Shown: piece by piece, positions 22,031 to 31,985 of the stretch | Position numbering within the stretch: position 1 is the stretch's first letter | How the letters are laid out: each line of letters begins with the position of its first letter | From: Branchipolynoe longqiensis | Taxonomy: Eukaryota > Annelida > Polychaeta > Phyllodocida > Polynoidae | NCBI GenBank assembly: GCA_030323885.1 | Contig: CM059199.1 | Coordinates: forward strand, 1,564,923-1,628,922 | Direction of reading: 5' to 3' | Length of the DNA stretch: 64,000 nucleotides | The notes under the pieces: model-generated | Database searches by the model: none | Seen by the model: the letters and a program-made list of their open reading frames with translations, nothing else | Told to the model about the DNA's origin: nothing | Position numbers and translations under genes: made by a program

Positions 22031-23110
22031 ACCGGCCCTGTCTCCCCCGCCCCGCTTCCCCTCCTCCACCGCCCGTCAGTGAGGCAGCATTCACGTCCCC
22101 CACCCCGTCTGCCTGTGCCCTCACACGGCCCCCCCATCCGCAGCCTAGAGCAGTGGAGCACGGGCACCGAGCTGCTCCCGACGCTACGACAAGGCTTCTC
22201 CAACTCTAATGGCGCTAATATTTTGTGCGTCAGCCGCCCGTCCGTCCGTGTGAGCCGAGGAGAGGAGGAGGAGGGAGGAGGACTGGGGGGGGGGGGGTTG
22301 GCCCCAGGTGTGGCCCACCCTGTATTCCCCTGGTGGCTCCTCGCCGGTCGCCCGGCTTCTGCCACCGGCTGCCCCCGCCTTTCTCCAGGTGTCGCCGACC
22401 TTTGTGCCGAGGCGATGAATGTCCGGTCATCAATCGACGGCCGAGTGGGCGCGCCAACACAGCAACGACTCCGTGGAGGCCCCCGGCCCCGGTTTTATCC
22501 TCGGGTCGCGGCGGGCGGCGCGGCCCGGCCGGCGCACCGACCGAGCCCGGCCTAATGGCTAAGCCAGACCAGGTAAGCATTCAGTATTCACTTTCATTAC
22601 CACAGACCTGTTAAAACGACCTGGCGCTGCTTTTCTTGGCCGGTGCACATAAACACGAGCTGTGCATGCGTCCATCTTGTACGGGCCGTAACAGCCCATG
22701 TGCCCCGCATACTGATTTTCCGAGGGGGGGGGGGGGCGGGAAAGGTAGTCCCGGGGGCGGGGGCAGGGGCGAGGGGACAACCAAGAGCTCGGGCCTGGGC
22801 GCGCCGGAGTGCCGGGGCGACGCTGGACACTGCGGCCGGCTGGCGACTTGGGGCGGGCGGGGTCCGGCCCCCGGCGAAGGCAGATGGGAGGAGGGGTTAG
22901 CCGGGCTGACTGACCACTCACACCGGGTCACGGTACTGATCAAGCCGGACATCAGAAGGCCCGGTTCATTCATTTTGGGAGGTTGGCCCGATGGCGGCAA
23001 TGCCAACGGTGGCTGTGAGTCAGGGAGAACTTCCCAGTCACTGAACCTCCCAACATCCTGGTTCCCAGAAGCCAGTTAGTTATCGGTTACCCGGTCATTT
23101 ATATCAACTG
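22030..23110 (+). promoter_or_regulatory. CpG-dense island, candidate pri-miR-10 promoter
   Basis: About 1.1 kb of very GC- and CpG-rich DNA, 2-3 kb upstream of miR-10 on its strand. It includes a strong splice-donor-like CAG/GTAAGC at 22570-22578 just after an ATG at 22555, a G-run at 22725-22736, and many CCGG/GCGC steps. CpG-dense DNA in an otherwise AT-rich neighbourhood suggests a hypomethylated promoter or regulatory island. Long open frames in several phases are expected from low stop-codon density and are not called. A pri-miRNA promoter is the favoured but unproven role; a Hox upstream exon is an alternative. Confidence 0.4.
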
Positions 23111-23269
23111 GCTACATACTGCGCCCTCTTAATTCCTGCAACTCACCCCGCGCGGATCGACTGATGCATGAAGGCCTCCTCCGCAACGATCCCTCCCCAC
23201 ACTCACTCATCTAGACGTGCACCTGCTCGCTAATTATCTTAATCATAATCGCCACTAGGAGCCCCCCTA

Positions 23270-23494
23270 CCCTCCCCACCACCAGGCTCCACCTCATCCC
23301 TCTCTTTCTCGCTCTCTCTCCCCTCTCTCTCTCTCCATTTCTCCCCCTTCCTCTCCCTCTCTCTCGCTCTCTTTCCCTTCCCCACTCTCTCTCCCCCCTC
23401 TCTCTCCCCTCTCTCCCTTTCTCCCCCCTCTCTCGCCCTCTCTCTCCCCCTATCTTTCTCCCTCCCCCTCTCTCCCCCTCTCTCTCTCTCTTAG
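23270..23494. repeat. CT-rich microsatellite tract
   Basis: Compound (CT)n/(CCCT)n pyrimidine tract of about 220 bases. Confidence 0.9.
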
Positions 23495-24075
23495 CTAAAA
23501 CCGACAGCTTCCGTTGTCGGAAACTCCCGGTTGGGGGAAGGATGGCGAGGTTGGTTGGCAGCCGCTACAGTCCCAATATATCGTTTCTAATAAATCATCG
23601 CCTTTGAGTCGGCCATATCTGAGGAGAGAATAGTGAGGAGCCTCGGGATGATAAAAGCTGGCTTTTCTAACAGGCTCCATCCCCTCAGTACAATCGTGAG
23701 GAAACAGGGATAGATGCAGATAGTGAGATACACGCGGGGGGTCGGGATGTTGTTTTGAGTTGTGTGCGTTTCTGTGTTGATCCCGATTTGAGGTATTTCA
23801 TCAACGCCATCAATGCTTACAACTGTCAATGTGTTGATTTGTTCTTGTCGGATGTAGCAATTGTTCAGTTCGCCTTTGTTTCAAGTTGCGCTCCTGAATC
23901 TGACTATGGTGTTTTTGGTGTTAGGTCTAGTTTCATTCCACGGGTCGGATTGGAATGGTTATATGTACAATGTATATTTATGTATGCGTTTATTCAGGTC
24001 TGTATTATATGTATAAACACACTGGATTGGATATATCTACACACATAATATTATATATATTATAATTATGCATAT
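23495..24075. other. Unassigned
   Basis: Unique sequence. A 97-codon plus-strand frame (23755-24048) has no recognisable domain or splice context. Confidence 0.4.
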
Positions 24076-24113
24076 AAAGTTTGTTTTATTTAACGACGCC
24101 GCTAGCGCACATG
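24076..24113. mobile_element. SINE tail fragment
   Basis: AGTTTGTTTTATTTAACGAC plus GCCGCTAGCGCACAT matches, from memory, the tail motif of a SINE family abundant in mollusc genomes (TTTAACGACRCCACTAGAGCACA). Only about 38 bases remain. Confidence 0.55.
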
Positions 24114-24158
<45 letters not shown>

Positions 24159-24280
24159 CTGGATTGTATATATTCACATGTAATATATATTGTGTATATG
24201 ATATATATAGCATATTATATATATAATATATATAGCATATTATATATATAATATATATAGCATATTATATATATATATAA
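24114..24280. repeat. (TA)n and TATATAGCATAT repeats
   Basis: AT microsatellite followed by 28-bp units of ATATATAGCATATTAT. Confidence 0.9.
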
Positions 24281-25013
24281 TGGCATGTCATTGAGTAGAT
24301 TTGTGTTCGTTCAAAGGAATATTGGGTGCTAAAATAACTGTAGTGTCTTGTTATTGTTACTTTTCAGCCAATGAAACTGGACCTCAACTGCTAGATCCCA
24401 GGTCAACTTTGTGTAAAAACTGTAATGTTCTATGCCTGATTTGTGAAATAAGCCCGCAACCACCTCAGCCCATAAATTAGTTGTCTGATATCCGCAATGA
24501 ATCTTGACATCAGCTCTAAGTGGATGATAGTAAGATATCCCATATCTTGGCAATATCTGCAACTTGATGACAATAAACGAAGCAGAAAAAACACTGTTGA
24601 TCCATTCACATTAACAGGTATTTTACTGCAATTTAAATAGCCCAATTATAGGATCAGCGTGGTGTTGGGTTAACACAACGAAAGGTACTTACCGCCAAAA
24701 CACATTGTGGTATGCTCTCTACACTCAAATCCACAATTACTGTTTGTTTATTTGCTACTTGGGGTTTTACCTACTGGCAACATGTAAGGCCCATATCTAG
24801 CCATTACAGGTTTCTCCCACACAGCCGTTGAGGAGTAAGGGTGGCCTGAGTTGTATCAGCCCTCATCGGTATGCACCGGTCTCTTTGCAACATCGATCAA
24901 GACTTGCAAACAATATCTATCAAGACTCGCGACTCGGAACACAAATACGAAGCTGAGCGGAAGCTGTAAGCGTCTCTGGCGGTTTAGGTGCCGGGACGGA
25001 CGGGCCTGATCTG
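24281..25013. other. Region just upstream of miR-10
   Basis: AT-rich, then more balanced from about 24840, with CpG-containing sequence at 24940-25010 (GGTGCCGGGACGGACGGGCC). It is probably part of the primary transcript. No repeat was recognised in the 700 bases before the hairpin. Confidence 0.4.
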
Positions 25014-25091
25014 GTAGACTATTTCTACCCTGTAGAACCGAGCGAGTGTTTGGTATTCACCACTCAGTTCTCAGGGTCTATGTACTCTACC
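25014..25091 (+). ncRNA. mir-10: miR-10 family microRNA precursor
   Basis: Precursor of a miR-10 family microRNA, a small RNA that represses target mRNAs through Argonaute. The predicted 5p mature RNA is about 25026-25048 and begins TACCCTGTAGAACCGA. From memory it matches the common miR-10 sequence at 17 of 22 positions; the differences are U to A at position 12 (as in vertebrate miR-10b) and changes at positions 17-20. The seed ACCCTGT (25027-25033) is intact. The stem folds by hand: a basal clamp GGTAGA/TCTACC (25014-25019 with 25086-25091), CCCTG/CAGGG (25028-25032 with 25072-25076), GAAC/GTTC (25035-25038 with 25067-25070), then GAG/CTC and GTG/CAC, closing a 9-nt loop at 25049-25057. 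About 12 nt separate the basal junction from the mature 5' end. Processing motifs known from animal pri-miRNAs are present: TG at 25013, TGT at the loop base (25047-25049) and CNNC at 25097-25100. The 3p arm is about 25059-25080. No neighbouring Hox exon is visible. Confidence 0.92.
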
Positions 25092-25209
25092 CATGACAAC
25101 ACAACAGTAGCCCTGCTTACATTTACAACTTACATAGAAATGGCCGCGTCCTAGTTACAGCGTGGATTCGGAAGATGACCCTTGACCCCGGCGTATTGGA
25201 GGACAAGGA

Positions 25210-26110
25210 AGAGGCCAGGAGGAAAGGGCAGAGGATCGTAAGCGAGGAGAGGACACTGGACAAGAGAGAGGCGAGCATGGAAGGACAGGATTGGAAGCGA
25301 GGATAGGAGAGCGGAGAATTGGAGAGGAGAGCGGGGACATCAGCATAGGAGAGGGCATGAGTGCCGAGGAGCGGAGAAGAAAGGGAAGAGAGGGAAGGAG
25401 GGAACAGGAGAGGAGAGAATACCAGAGACAGGGGAACAAGACAAAAGATCAGTGGAGAAGAGAAGAGAGGAGATGGGGAGGTGTAGGGACGGGAGTGGAG
25501 AGGAGATGGAGAACAGAGTGGAGGAGTAGGGACGGGAGTGGAGAGAAGATGGAGAACAGAGGGGAGCAGTAGGGACGGGAGTGGAGAGGAGATGGAGAAC
25601 AGAGGGGAGGAGTAGGGACGGGAGTGGAGAGGAGATGGGGAACAGGGGAGAAGTATGGACGGGAGTGGAGAGGAGATGGAGAACAGGGGAGAAGTATGGA
25701 CGGGAGTGGAGAGGAGATGGAGAACAGAGGGGAGGAGTAGGGACGGGAGTGGAGAGGAGATGGTGAACAGAGGGGAGGAGTAGGGACGGGAGTGGAGAGG
25801 GGATGGAGAACAGAGGAGAGGAGTAGGGACGGGAGTGGAGAGGGGATGGAGAACAGAGGAGAAGTATGGACGGGAGAGGAGATGGAGAACAGAGGGGAGG
25901 AGTAGGGACGGGAGTGGAGAGGAGATGGAGAACAGGGGAGAAGTAGGGACGGGAGTGGAGAGGAGATGGAGAACAGAGGGGAGCAGTATGGACGGGAGAG
26001 GAGATGGAGAACAGAGGGGGGGAGATGGGACGGGAGTGGAGAGAGGAGGGGAGATGGGGAACAGGAGAACAGAGCGGAGGAGAGGGTATGAGAAGGGAGA
26101 GGAGGCAACA
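25210..26110. repeat. Purine-rich tract with 41-bp minisatellite
   Basis: About 900 bases almost wholly A/G on the plus strand. From about 25477 to 26040 it is about 14 units of GAGTAGGGACGGGAGTGGAG followed by AGGAGATGGAGAACAGAGGGG. Overlapping Ser/Pro/Leu-rich frames of 384, 306 and 219 codons on the minus strand are translations of this repeat. Confidence 0.95.
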
Positions 26111-26300
26111 GAGACCGGGTGGCCGGGCCCCGCTCGCCGGCTCCGGCCCCCGCCTTGCCGGGGCTCGCCGACGACGGCGGACCGCCCCGAACACCGGCCG
26201 AGGCCCGTGTCGCACTTGCCGGGCACCGGTTGGTGGTCGGGCCGGCCGCTGACTCCGCACCTACTGACCCACTCCACAGGATGAGCCCTTTAGGGCGCGC
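26110..26300. other. CpG-rich patch downstream of purine tract
   Basis: Abrupt change to CpG-dense DNA (GGCTCGCCGACGACGGCGGA). It ends at an acceptor-like CCACTCCACAG (26270-26280). It may be an exon of the primary transcript or a regulatory patch; unresolved. Confidence 0.25.
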
Positions 26301-26899
26301 AGTATTTTTCCTGGTTTGTGTTTTTATTTCATCACCATTTCAATCAACGGAAAATGAAGACCAACACGAATGAGGGGCAACCTGAGCGAACATCGTAAAG
26401 GAAACAAAAATGGGGTGACATGAATTGTTATTTTTGTGTTTGTATCTTTTTTTTGTGTGTGTGAGGGTTTTTTTTCCGGGTCAGTGACTTTTGATGGAGT
26501 GGTGTGTGTGTGTGCGGTGTGTGTGGGGCATGGAATGTGAAGGCTAGCGCTACCTGTCTACTGAGAACCAGCTGACTGATGAACTTATGTAGAAAATATA
26601 CACTACCAATCTGTGTAAATAAACGGGTGTAAACACGCGATACTGAATTAATTCGTCACCGCTAAGCCTATGTGTTAATATCCACAAATGCATTTCGGAA
26701 GGAACTATTCCGTGCAAGTACAACACCCCCCCCCCCACACACACACACCCACACACATAAATGATAAAAAGAAAAGCCACACACACAAAAAAACTAAGCC
26801 AGCCTGACACGCTAATTAATTGCTCCTCAGAGACGATTAAAAGCGTGTTTCGATTGTGAATTAATAATGGGATGGGTGACTAGGGAAAATAAATAGTCC

Positions 26900-26900
26900 G

Positions 26901-26950
<50 letters not shown>
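26900..26950. repeat. (TG)n microsatellite
   Basis: About 25 uninterrupted TG dinucleotides. Confidence 0.95.
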
Positions 26951-26952
<2 letters not shown>

Positions 26953-27255
26953 TTAAAAGAATAAAATAAGAGTAGAGTGAAATGGGGGCACAGTGTCTAG
27001 CAGTAGACCGACCTACTTGTGTTTGTGTGTGGCGAGGTTCGTGGAGACGCAGGGACTGACTCACTCACTCACACCGACTCTAGGTTAGCTAGAAGCCGAG
27101 CAGATTGTCAGGGGGGTGGAGGAGGGGAGGAGGGAGGGTGGGTGGGGAGTAGGGTGTTTTGCGCAACATTGCCTACTGACCTAGGTCTGGTAAATTGGCG
27201 GTCGGTGGGTCCCGTTCCGATACCTGATACTCTGCAGCAGGAGTCAGTGACTGGG

Positions 27256-27292
27256 CGGTAGGTGGGTGGGTGGGTGGGTGGGTGGGTGGGTA
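27256..27292. repeat. (GGGT)n microsatellite
   Basis: Nine GGGT units with G-quadruplex potential. The surrounding 26300-27500 region is otherwise low-complexity TG/CA/CCCA-rich DNA without a gene. Confidence 0.9.
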
Positions 27293-27506
27293 GGAGGGAG
27301 TGTGCCTGTGTGTGTGGGGGGGAGGCGGATGGCTACTACTACATAGTACCTACAACTACTCCTGTTGTCTAGTGCACACTCACCCACCACCAACATTCCA
27401 TAACCCCCCACCCACAACTTACCACCCACAACTTACCACCCACAACTTACTATGCAAAATCCACCACCCACCAGATCCGGGCCGGCCAAGTCAGGCCGCC
27501 ATGTTT

Positions 27507-27830
27507 GTTAGCGTTTTTCAACTGCCAATTGTCGCCACTACACACATTGCAATTTCCCCACATCTACGCTTCACTTTCAATATATTCCGATTAAACCATG
27601 TTCTACTGCTGCGTTAGCCTTTTTCAACTGCCAATTATCACCACTACACACATTGCAATTTCCCCACATCCACGCTTCAGTTTCAATATATTCCGATTAA
27701 ACCATGTTCTACTGCTGCGTTCGCCTTTTTCAACTGCCAATTATCGCCACTACACACATTGAAATTTCCCCACATCCACGCTTCACTTTCAATATATTCC
27801 GATTAAACCATATTCTACTGCTGCTTCCCT
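27507..27830. repeat. 106-bp tandem triplication
   Basis: Three copies beginning GTTAGCGTTTTTCAACTGCC, GTTAGCC and GTTCGCC at 27507, 27613 and 27719, more than 90% identical by eye. No ORF. Confidence 0.95.
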
Positions 27831-28340
27831 TGATGTATGCCAGCGACCCTGCATCACCTATATATAAGTTCAAGGTAAAATAAGCCAAAACTTTACCATG
27901 TGCACTAACTTTTAATACCTTGTCTGATGTGATTTGCTGTGTGTGTATAGAGAGAGGGGGAGAGAGAGAGAGAGAGAGCTGTTCCCTAAACGGACCGAAT
28001 ATTCCTCAAACAACTGTACAGGAGTGGTCCTAAATATCATAACTGACTGTTTCTTTTCCTCAGAACACATCACAGACTCTTCACCAAATAAATTGTCATC
28101 ATATATCCTATACTTCAGAATATCTACCTTATCCCTGCTGTATATTTATCGCCAGATTATCCTTTTCCTAATCATCAAGCACAATTACCTATTAAATATG
28201 TTGCAGAATATCTAAATTTTCCTTGCTGTATATATTTATATAGAGATTCATCTTACACACACATATCCCACCTTTGCTCCGATATCCTTGCTGTCGTTGT
28301 CCACAGGGACACGTCGAGTCTACACATTCATCTTACGCCG
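27831..28340. other. Unassigned, (GA)n at 27952-27978
   Basis: AT-rich unique DNA with a short GA microsatellite. The 93-codon frame is AT-rich hydrophobic noise. Confidence 0.5.
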
Positions 28341-28345
28341 CCAAT

Positions 28346-28598
28346 GTCATCATCATCATCATGCTGTCGGTCGCGATGTGACAAAGACTGCTTTCATTAC
28401 TTGACTGCCGCTCTCCATTTAGCTCTCTGCTGTGAGAGTTGCGTCCATGAGTCGTTCTTAATGTACATTTCATGAAAGCTGCCTGCAAAAGTGTTGAAGT
28501 GCTGCTGGCTTTTGCAAGTTACCAGCGACACTCTCTCGGGGAGCAAATAGAGGTTTCACACCGGCAAGAACATGTCAAGACAGGCGCAAAACTATTTG
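28346..28598 (-). mobile_element. LINE-1x-tailed element, alternative 5' part
   Basis: Antisense of the LINE-1x 3' end (28346-28450) continues into a different sequence (CATTTCATGAAAGCTGCCTG, CTCTCTCGGGGAGCAAATAG, CATGTCAAGACAGGCGC). The same composite occurs at 50.95-51.2 kb in the opposite orientation. It could be a SINE that borrowed the LINE tail, or a LINE subfamily with a diverged C-terminus. Confidence 0.7.
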
Positions 28599-28602
28599 TC
28601 CC

Positions 28603-28674
28603 TGCCAATGTATGTGTATGTTATATAGCCAATTTTGCTGCCAATGTATGTGTATGTTATATAGCCAATTTTGC
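28603..28674. repeat. 36-bp direct duplication
   Basis: Two perfect copies of TGCCAATGTATGTGTATGTT plus ATATAGCCAATTTTGC, immediately after the LINE-tailed element. Confidence 0.95.
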
Positions 28675-28957
28675 TCCCACCTTCATGTCGTTGTTCCTAC
28701 GGACAATCCGTCCGGTTATGTCAGTCTCCGTTATGGATTCGTTATCATTCTTCTATCGACATGTTTGCATAATGCACACAGCTCGTGTGCACATATTGAC
28801 AAACAGTTGGCACTGGATTCCCCCCTCCCCACCCCTCTGTCTAGACCTATAGAGCGCGAATTCACGCTGATGTGTGTAGGGTAGCATGCAGGACGCTGGG
28901 AGTATGCAGTGCAAAGATCCATATATAGATTATTGTCGCTGAAATTTACCAGTATTG

Positions 28958-29281
28958 CAAGCTGCAGAGTCCGATGAAACATCACATTTTCAAAACTAAA
29001 ATAATCAATGGACATTGTTTCTACATATCTAGCTTAGATACGGATGCACTTATTAGGAATTCGCTGCCACCTAGAAGGAAATACTTAATTTAATGAAGTT
29101 TGGCGTGCTTGTCAAAACTAATTTGATATGTTTGCACTTCAAATACGGTATCTCAAAACTTAAGCGATTTAGAATCGAAGTTAATTCAAACTAAAGGACG
29201 GTAGATGGTAGCAATCAATTCTATATATTTACCTCAGAAAAATGACGGAAACTCAAAACCACCGGACTATGCAACTTCAAA
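28958..29281 (-). mobile_element. MITE M1, older copy
   Basis: Both ends recognisable (GCTGCAGAGTCCGATGAAAC; CACCGGACTATGCAACTTC). The interior diverges moderately from the young subfamily. Confidence 0.8.
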
Positions 29282-29539
29282 TAAAGTTGGAAAAACTGTG
29301 TCTCATAAACGAGAAAATAATCAATGTCTCCCTCCCTCCTCCCCCACCCTACAAACATATACCTCCAGCTAACTAGTAGATCTGTTTTCAGAGAGAGGAG
29401 CGGAAACTAGATGACAGTCTTGCGTCGCATAGTAGTTACAAGTTGGCGCACATCTGGGTTTATAGTAGTCACGCCTTTCCCCACAAGAATAACCAGTATT
29501 AATAGAAGAGTATTAATTATGCGTGTTTTTGGTTCAACT

Positions 29540-29702
29540 ATTTCCCCAAGTTAACCTTTAAATGTAAATAGTGCTTTCAATTAAACTAATTTAACTTAGA
29601 ATGATCCAACTGTTATAGTATGTACCTTGTAATGACCAACCTAATATATTTATCTAAATAATACAGCTATTATCTAAAGACCATCAAACTATATAATTTA
29701 AT
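29540..29702 (-). mobile_element. Degenerate M1 right half
   Basis: AATGACCAACCTAATATATT and ATCAAACTATATAATTTAA correspond to the M1 right end. The left part cannot be traced with confidence. Confidence 0.5.
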
Positions 29703-29832
29703 TATTTCTGTGTTCATCAGAACAATTAATTAATTTACCTACAAAAAAATCAAAGAATAATCACCGTTCAGTGAAATAATTCCTCCTCCTCCATTTCTCA
29801 CAAAGAAATTAGAAAGGAAAAGAGTATAATCT

Positions 29833-30766
29833 CCACCATGTTCTCTATGTCATACTCATTAGTAGAGTCCACATTGTTACCTATGCCATCCTCATTAGTA
29901 GAGTCTCCACCTCGTTACCTACGCCATACTCATTAGTAGTCTCCACCATGTTCCCTATGCCATCCTCATCAGTAGAGTCTCCAACTTGTTCCCTATGTCA
30001 TACTCATTAGTAGAGTCCACCTTGTTACCTATGCTATCCTCATTAGTAGTCTCCACCTTGTTACCTATGTCATACTTATTAGTAGTCTCCACCTTGTTAC
30101 CTATGATATCCTCATTAGTAGAGTCTCCACCTTGTTACCTATGTAATACTCATTAGTAGTCTTCACCTTGTTATATATGCCATACTCATTAGTACAGCCT
30201 CCACATTGTTACCTACGTCATACTCATTAGTAGAGTCTCCACCTTGTTACCTATGCTATCCTCATTAGTAGTCTCCACCTTGTTACCTATGTCATACTCA
30301 TTAGTACAGTCTCCACATTGTTACCTATGCCATACTCATTATTAGTCTCCATCTTGTTACCTATGCCATACTCATTAGTAGAGTCCACATTGTTACCTAT
30401 GCGATCCTCATTAGTAGAGTCCACATTGTTACCTATGCCATCCTCATTAGTAGAGTCTCCACCTCGTTACCTATGCCATCCTCATTAGTAGAGTCTTCAC
30501 CTCATTACCTATGCCATACTCATTAGTAGAGTCCACATTGTTACCTATGTCATACTCATTAGTACAGTCTCCACCTTGTTACCTATACCATACTCATTAG
30601 TAGAGTCTCCACCTTGTTACCTATGTCATACTCATTAGTAGAGTATCCACCTTATTACCTATGCCATCCTCATTAGTAGAGTCCACATTGTTACCTCTGT
30701 CATACTCATTAGTAGCGTCTCCACCTTGTTACCTATGCCATACTCATTAGTAGAGTCCACATTGTT
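29833..30766. repeat. ~37-bp minisatellite, about 25 copies
   Basis: Units of TCTCCACCTTGTTACCTATG followed by CCATACTCATTAGTAGAG, with a recurrent 5-base deletion variant (AGTCCACATTG). It is the longest array of its kind here. Confidence 0.95.
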
Positions 30767-31014
30767 AGGATTGTAACAACGTACCCAACTCTCTGACCTC
30801 TGCGCCATGAGCTATGGTTAGCCAGGTTCTACTACAAAAGTTACATTATTCCATTCATGTTGGCTTCAGGTATGATGTCACTGGTGATGCTTTCATGCCA
30901 TCGCGTTCCTTGCATCCCCTACTGACTATTATAGACCTGTCCAATTTTGGATGGAACTCCTCGAGTCTAGCTAGTTAGCTATACTGACCACAATGGTCAT
31001 GGCATGGCGGCCCC

Positions 31015-31354
31015 AATAGAGGGAAGGGAGTGCACGTGTCGTCATCACTCAGCAGTCTGCGGTCAGCGGCCAGCCATCTTGGATTACGAACACCCTCCCT
31101 AGCCATGTTGTGAATGCATGCAGATGCAGTAAAACAGAGTTTTCTTGTGTTCTGGTAGGTTCTGGCCAGTTTACATCCAAAGTGTTTATTTACAGCATTT
31201 TAGCAACAACTTCTGAGGCCAAACTGCTTAAAACAGTGATAAATAAACCAACAAATCAGTAAATAAGCACAGTGTAGGCAGTTGCAAGCCTTCTGTATGT
31301 AATCCAATATGGCCACCAAAAGTTGTCTTGTGACGTCATTACACCCCCTCTATA
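31015..31354. mobile_element. MITE family M6
   Basis: Left ATAGAGGGAAGGGAGTGCAC...GTCGTCAT...GGCCAGCCATCTTGGATTAC is mirrored by right GTAATCCAATATGGCCACC...GTGACGTCAT...ACACCCCCTCTAT, giving long imperfect inverted repeats of about 70 bp. About 340 bp, non-coding. It contains YY1-like GCCATCTTGG. Confidence 0.65.
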
Positions 31355-31526
31355 GGAATCATTGGTGTTGTTGGCAGGAGGAGTTTTCGTCACTCATGCC
31401 GACATCAAAACAAGCGGCATATAACTAACTACAGCTTCATAGTTCAAAGAAAGGGTCACATGTTCAAAACCAAAATGCATATCTTGATTTTTATTCTACA
31501 TAACCAACTCAGACGCCGGTGCATTT

Positions 31527-31583
31527 CCCGTCCTGATATGACCTTTGGTCTTGCCAGGACGTCAAACTCCAACAACCATCCAA
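31527..31583 (+). mobile_element. SINE-A tail with 11-bp target duplication
   Basis: A 57-bp 5'-truncated SINE-A (CCGTCCTGATATGACC to the CAAC-rich tail), flanked by perfect direct repeats CCGGTGCATTT at 31516-31526 and 31584-31594. This is the signature of LINE-mediated insertion. Confidence 0.85.
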
Positions 31584-31707
31584 CCGGTGCATTTGTTGCT
31601 GCATTGAAGATATTGATTTTTATTTCAATTTAATAAAAAAAAACATCAACCCCGAAAGATATGCTCTCAGAATATTTACATGCAAGCTGAAATTAATTTC
31701 GCAACTA

Positions 31708-31985
31708 ATGGCTGGCGCACACCTACCGTTTGTGCGCACCCACCTACCGTTTACTATGTAAAACTGCCCGTTTCGCGCACAAAAATCGCTAGGTGTGCGC
31801 CCCCCCACGCACACCTAGCGATTGCGATTCGCGCATAAAACTCAGTTTTTAGTGCTAAAAGCGGACGTTTACGATTGCGATTCGCGATTCGAAAAATGAA
31901 TCGGCCCGTTTTCAGTTTTAAGCGGGTCGGGTCGGGTCGCGAGTTTTAGTGCGCGAATCGTAAATGGGAGGTGTGCGCCAGCCAT
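31708..31985. mobile_element. MITE family M4, 278 bp
   Basis: Termini ATGGCTGGCGCACACCTACC and GGGAGGTGTGCGCCAGCCAT are near-perfect inverted repeats with TA on both sides. The interior is packed with CGATTCGCG-type palindromes. Confidence 0.9.

Noticed and set aside
22310..22330. Another miR-10-like seed (CACCCTGTATTCC)
   Set aside because: It shares only the 7-mer and no complementary arm is present nearby.
25123..26277. 384-codon minus-strand open frame (and overlapping 306- and 219-codon frames)
   Set aside because: All three phases are open because the region is a 41-bp purine minisatellite. The peptides are Ser/Pro/Leu repeats with no domain.
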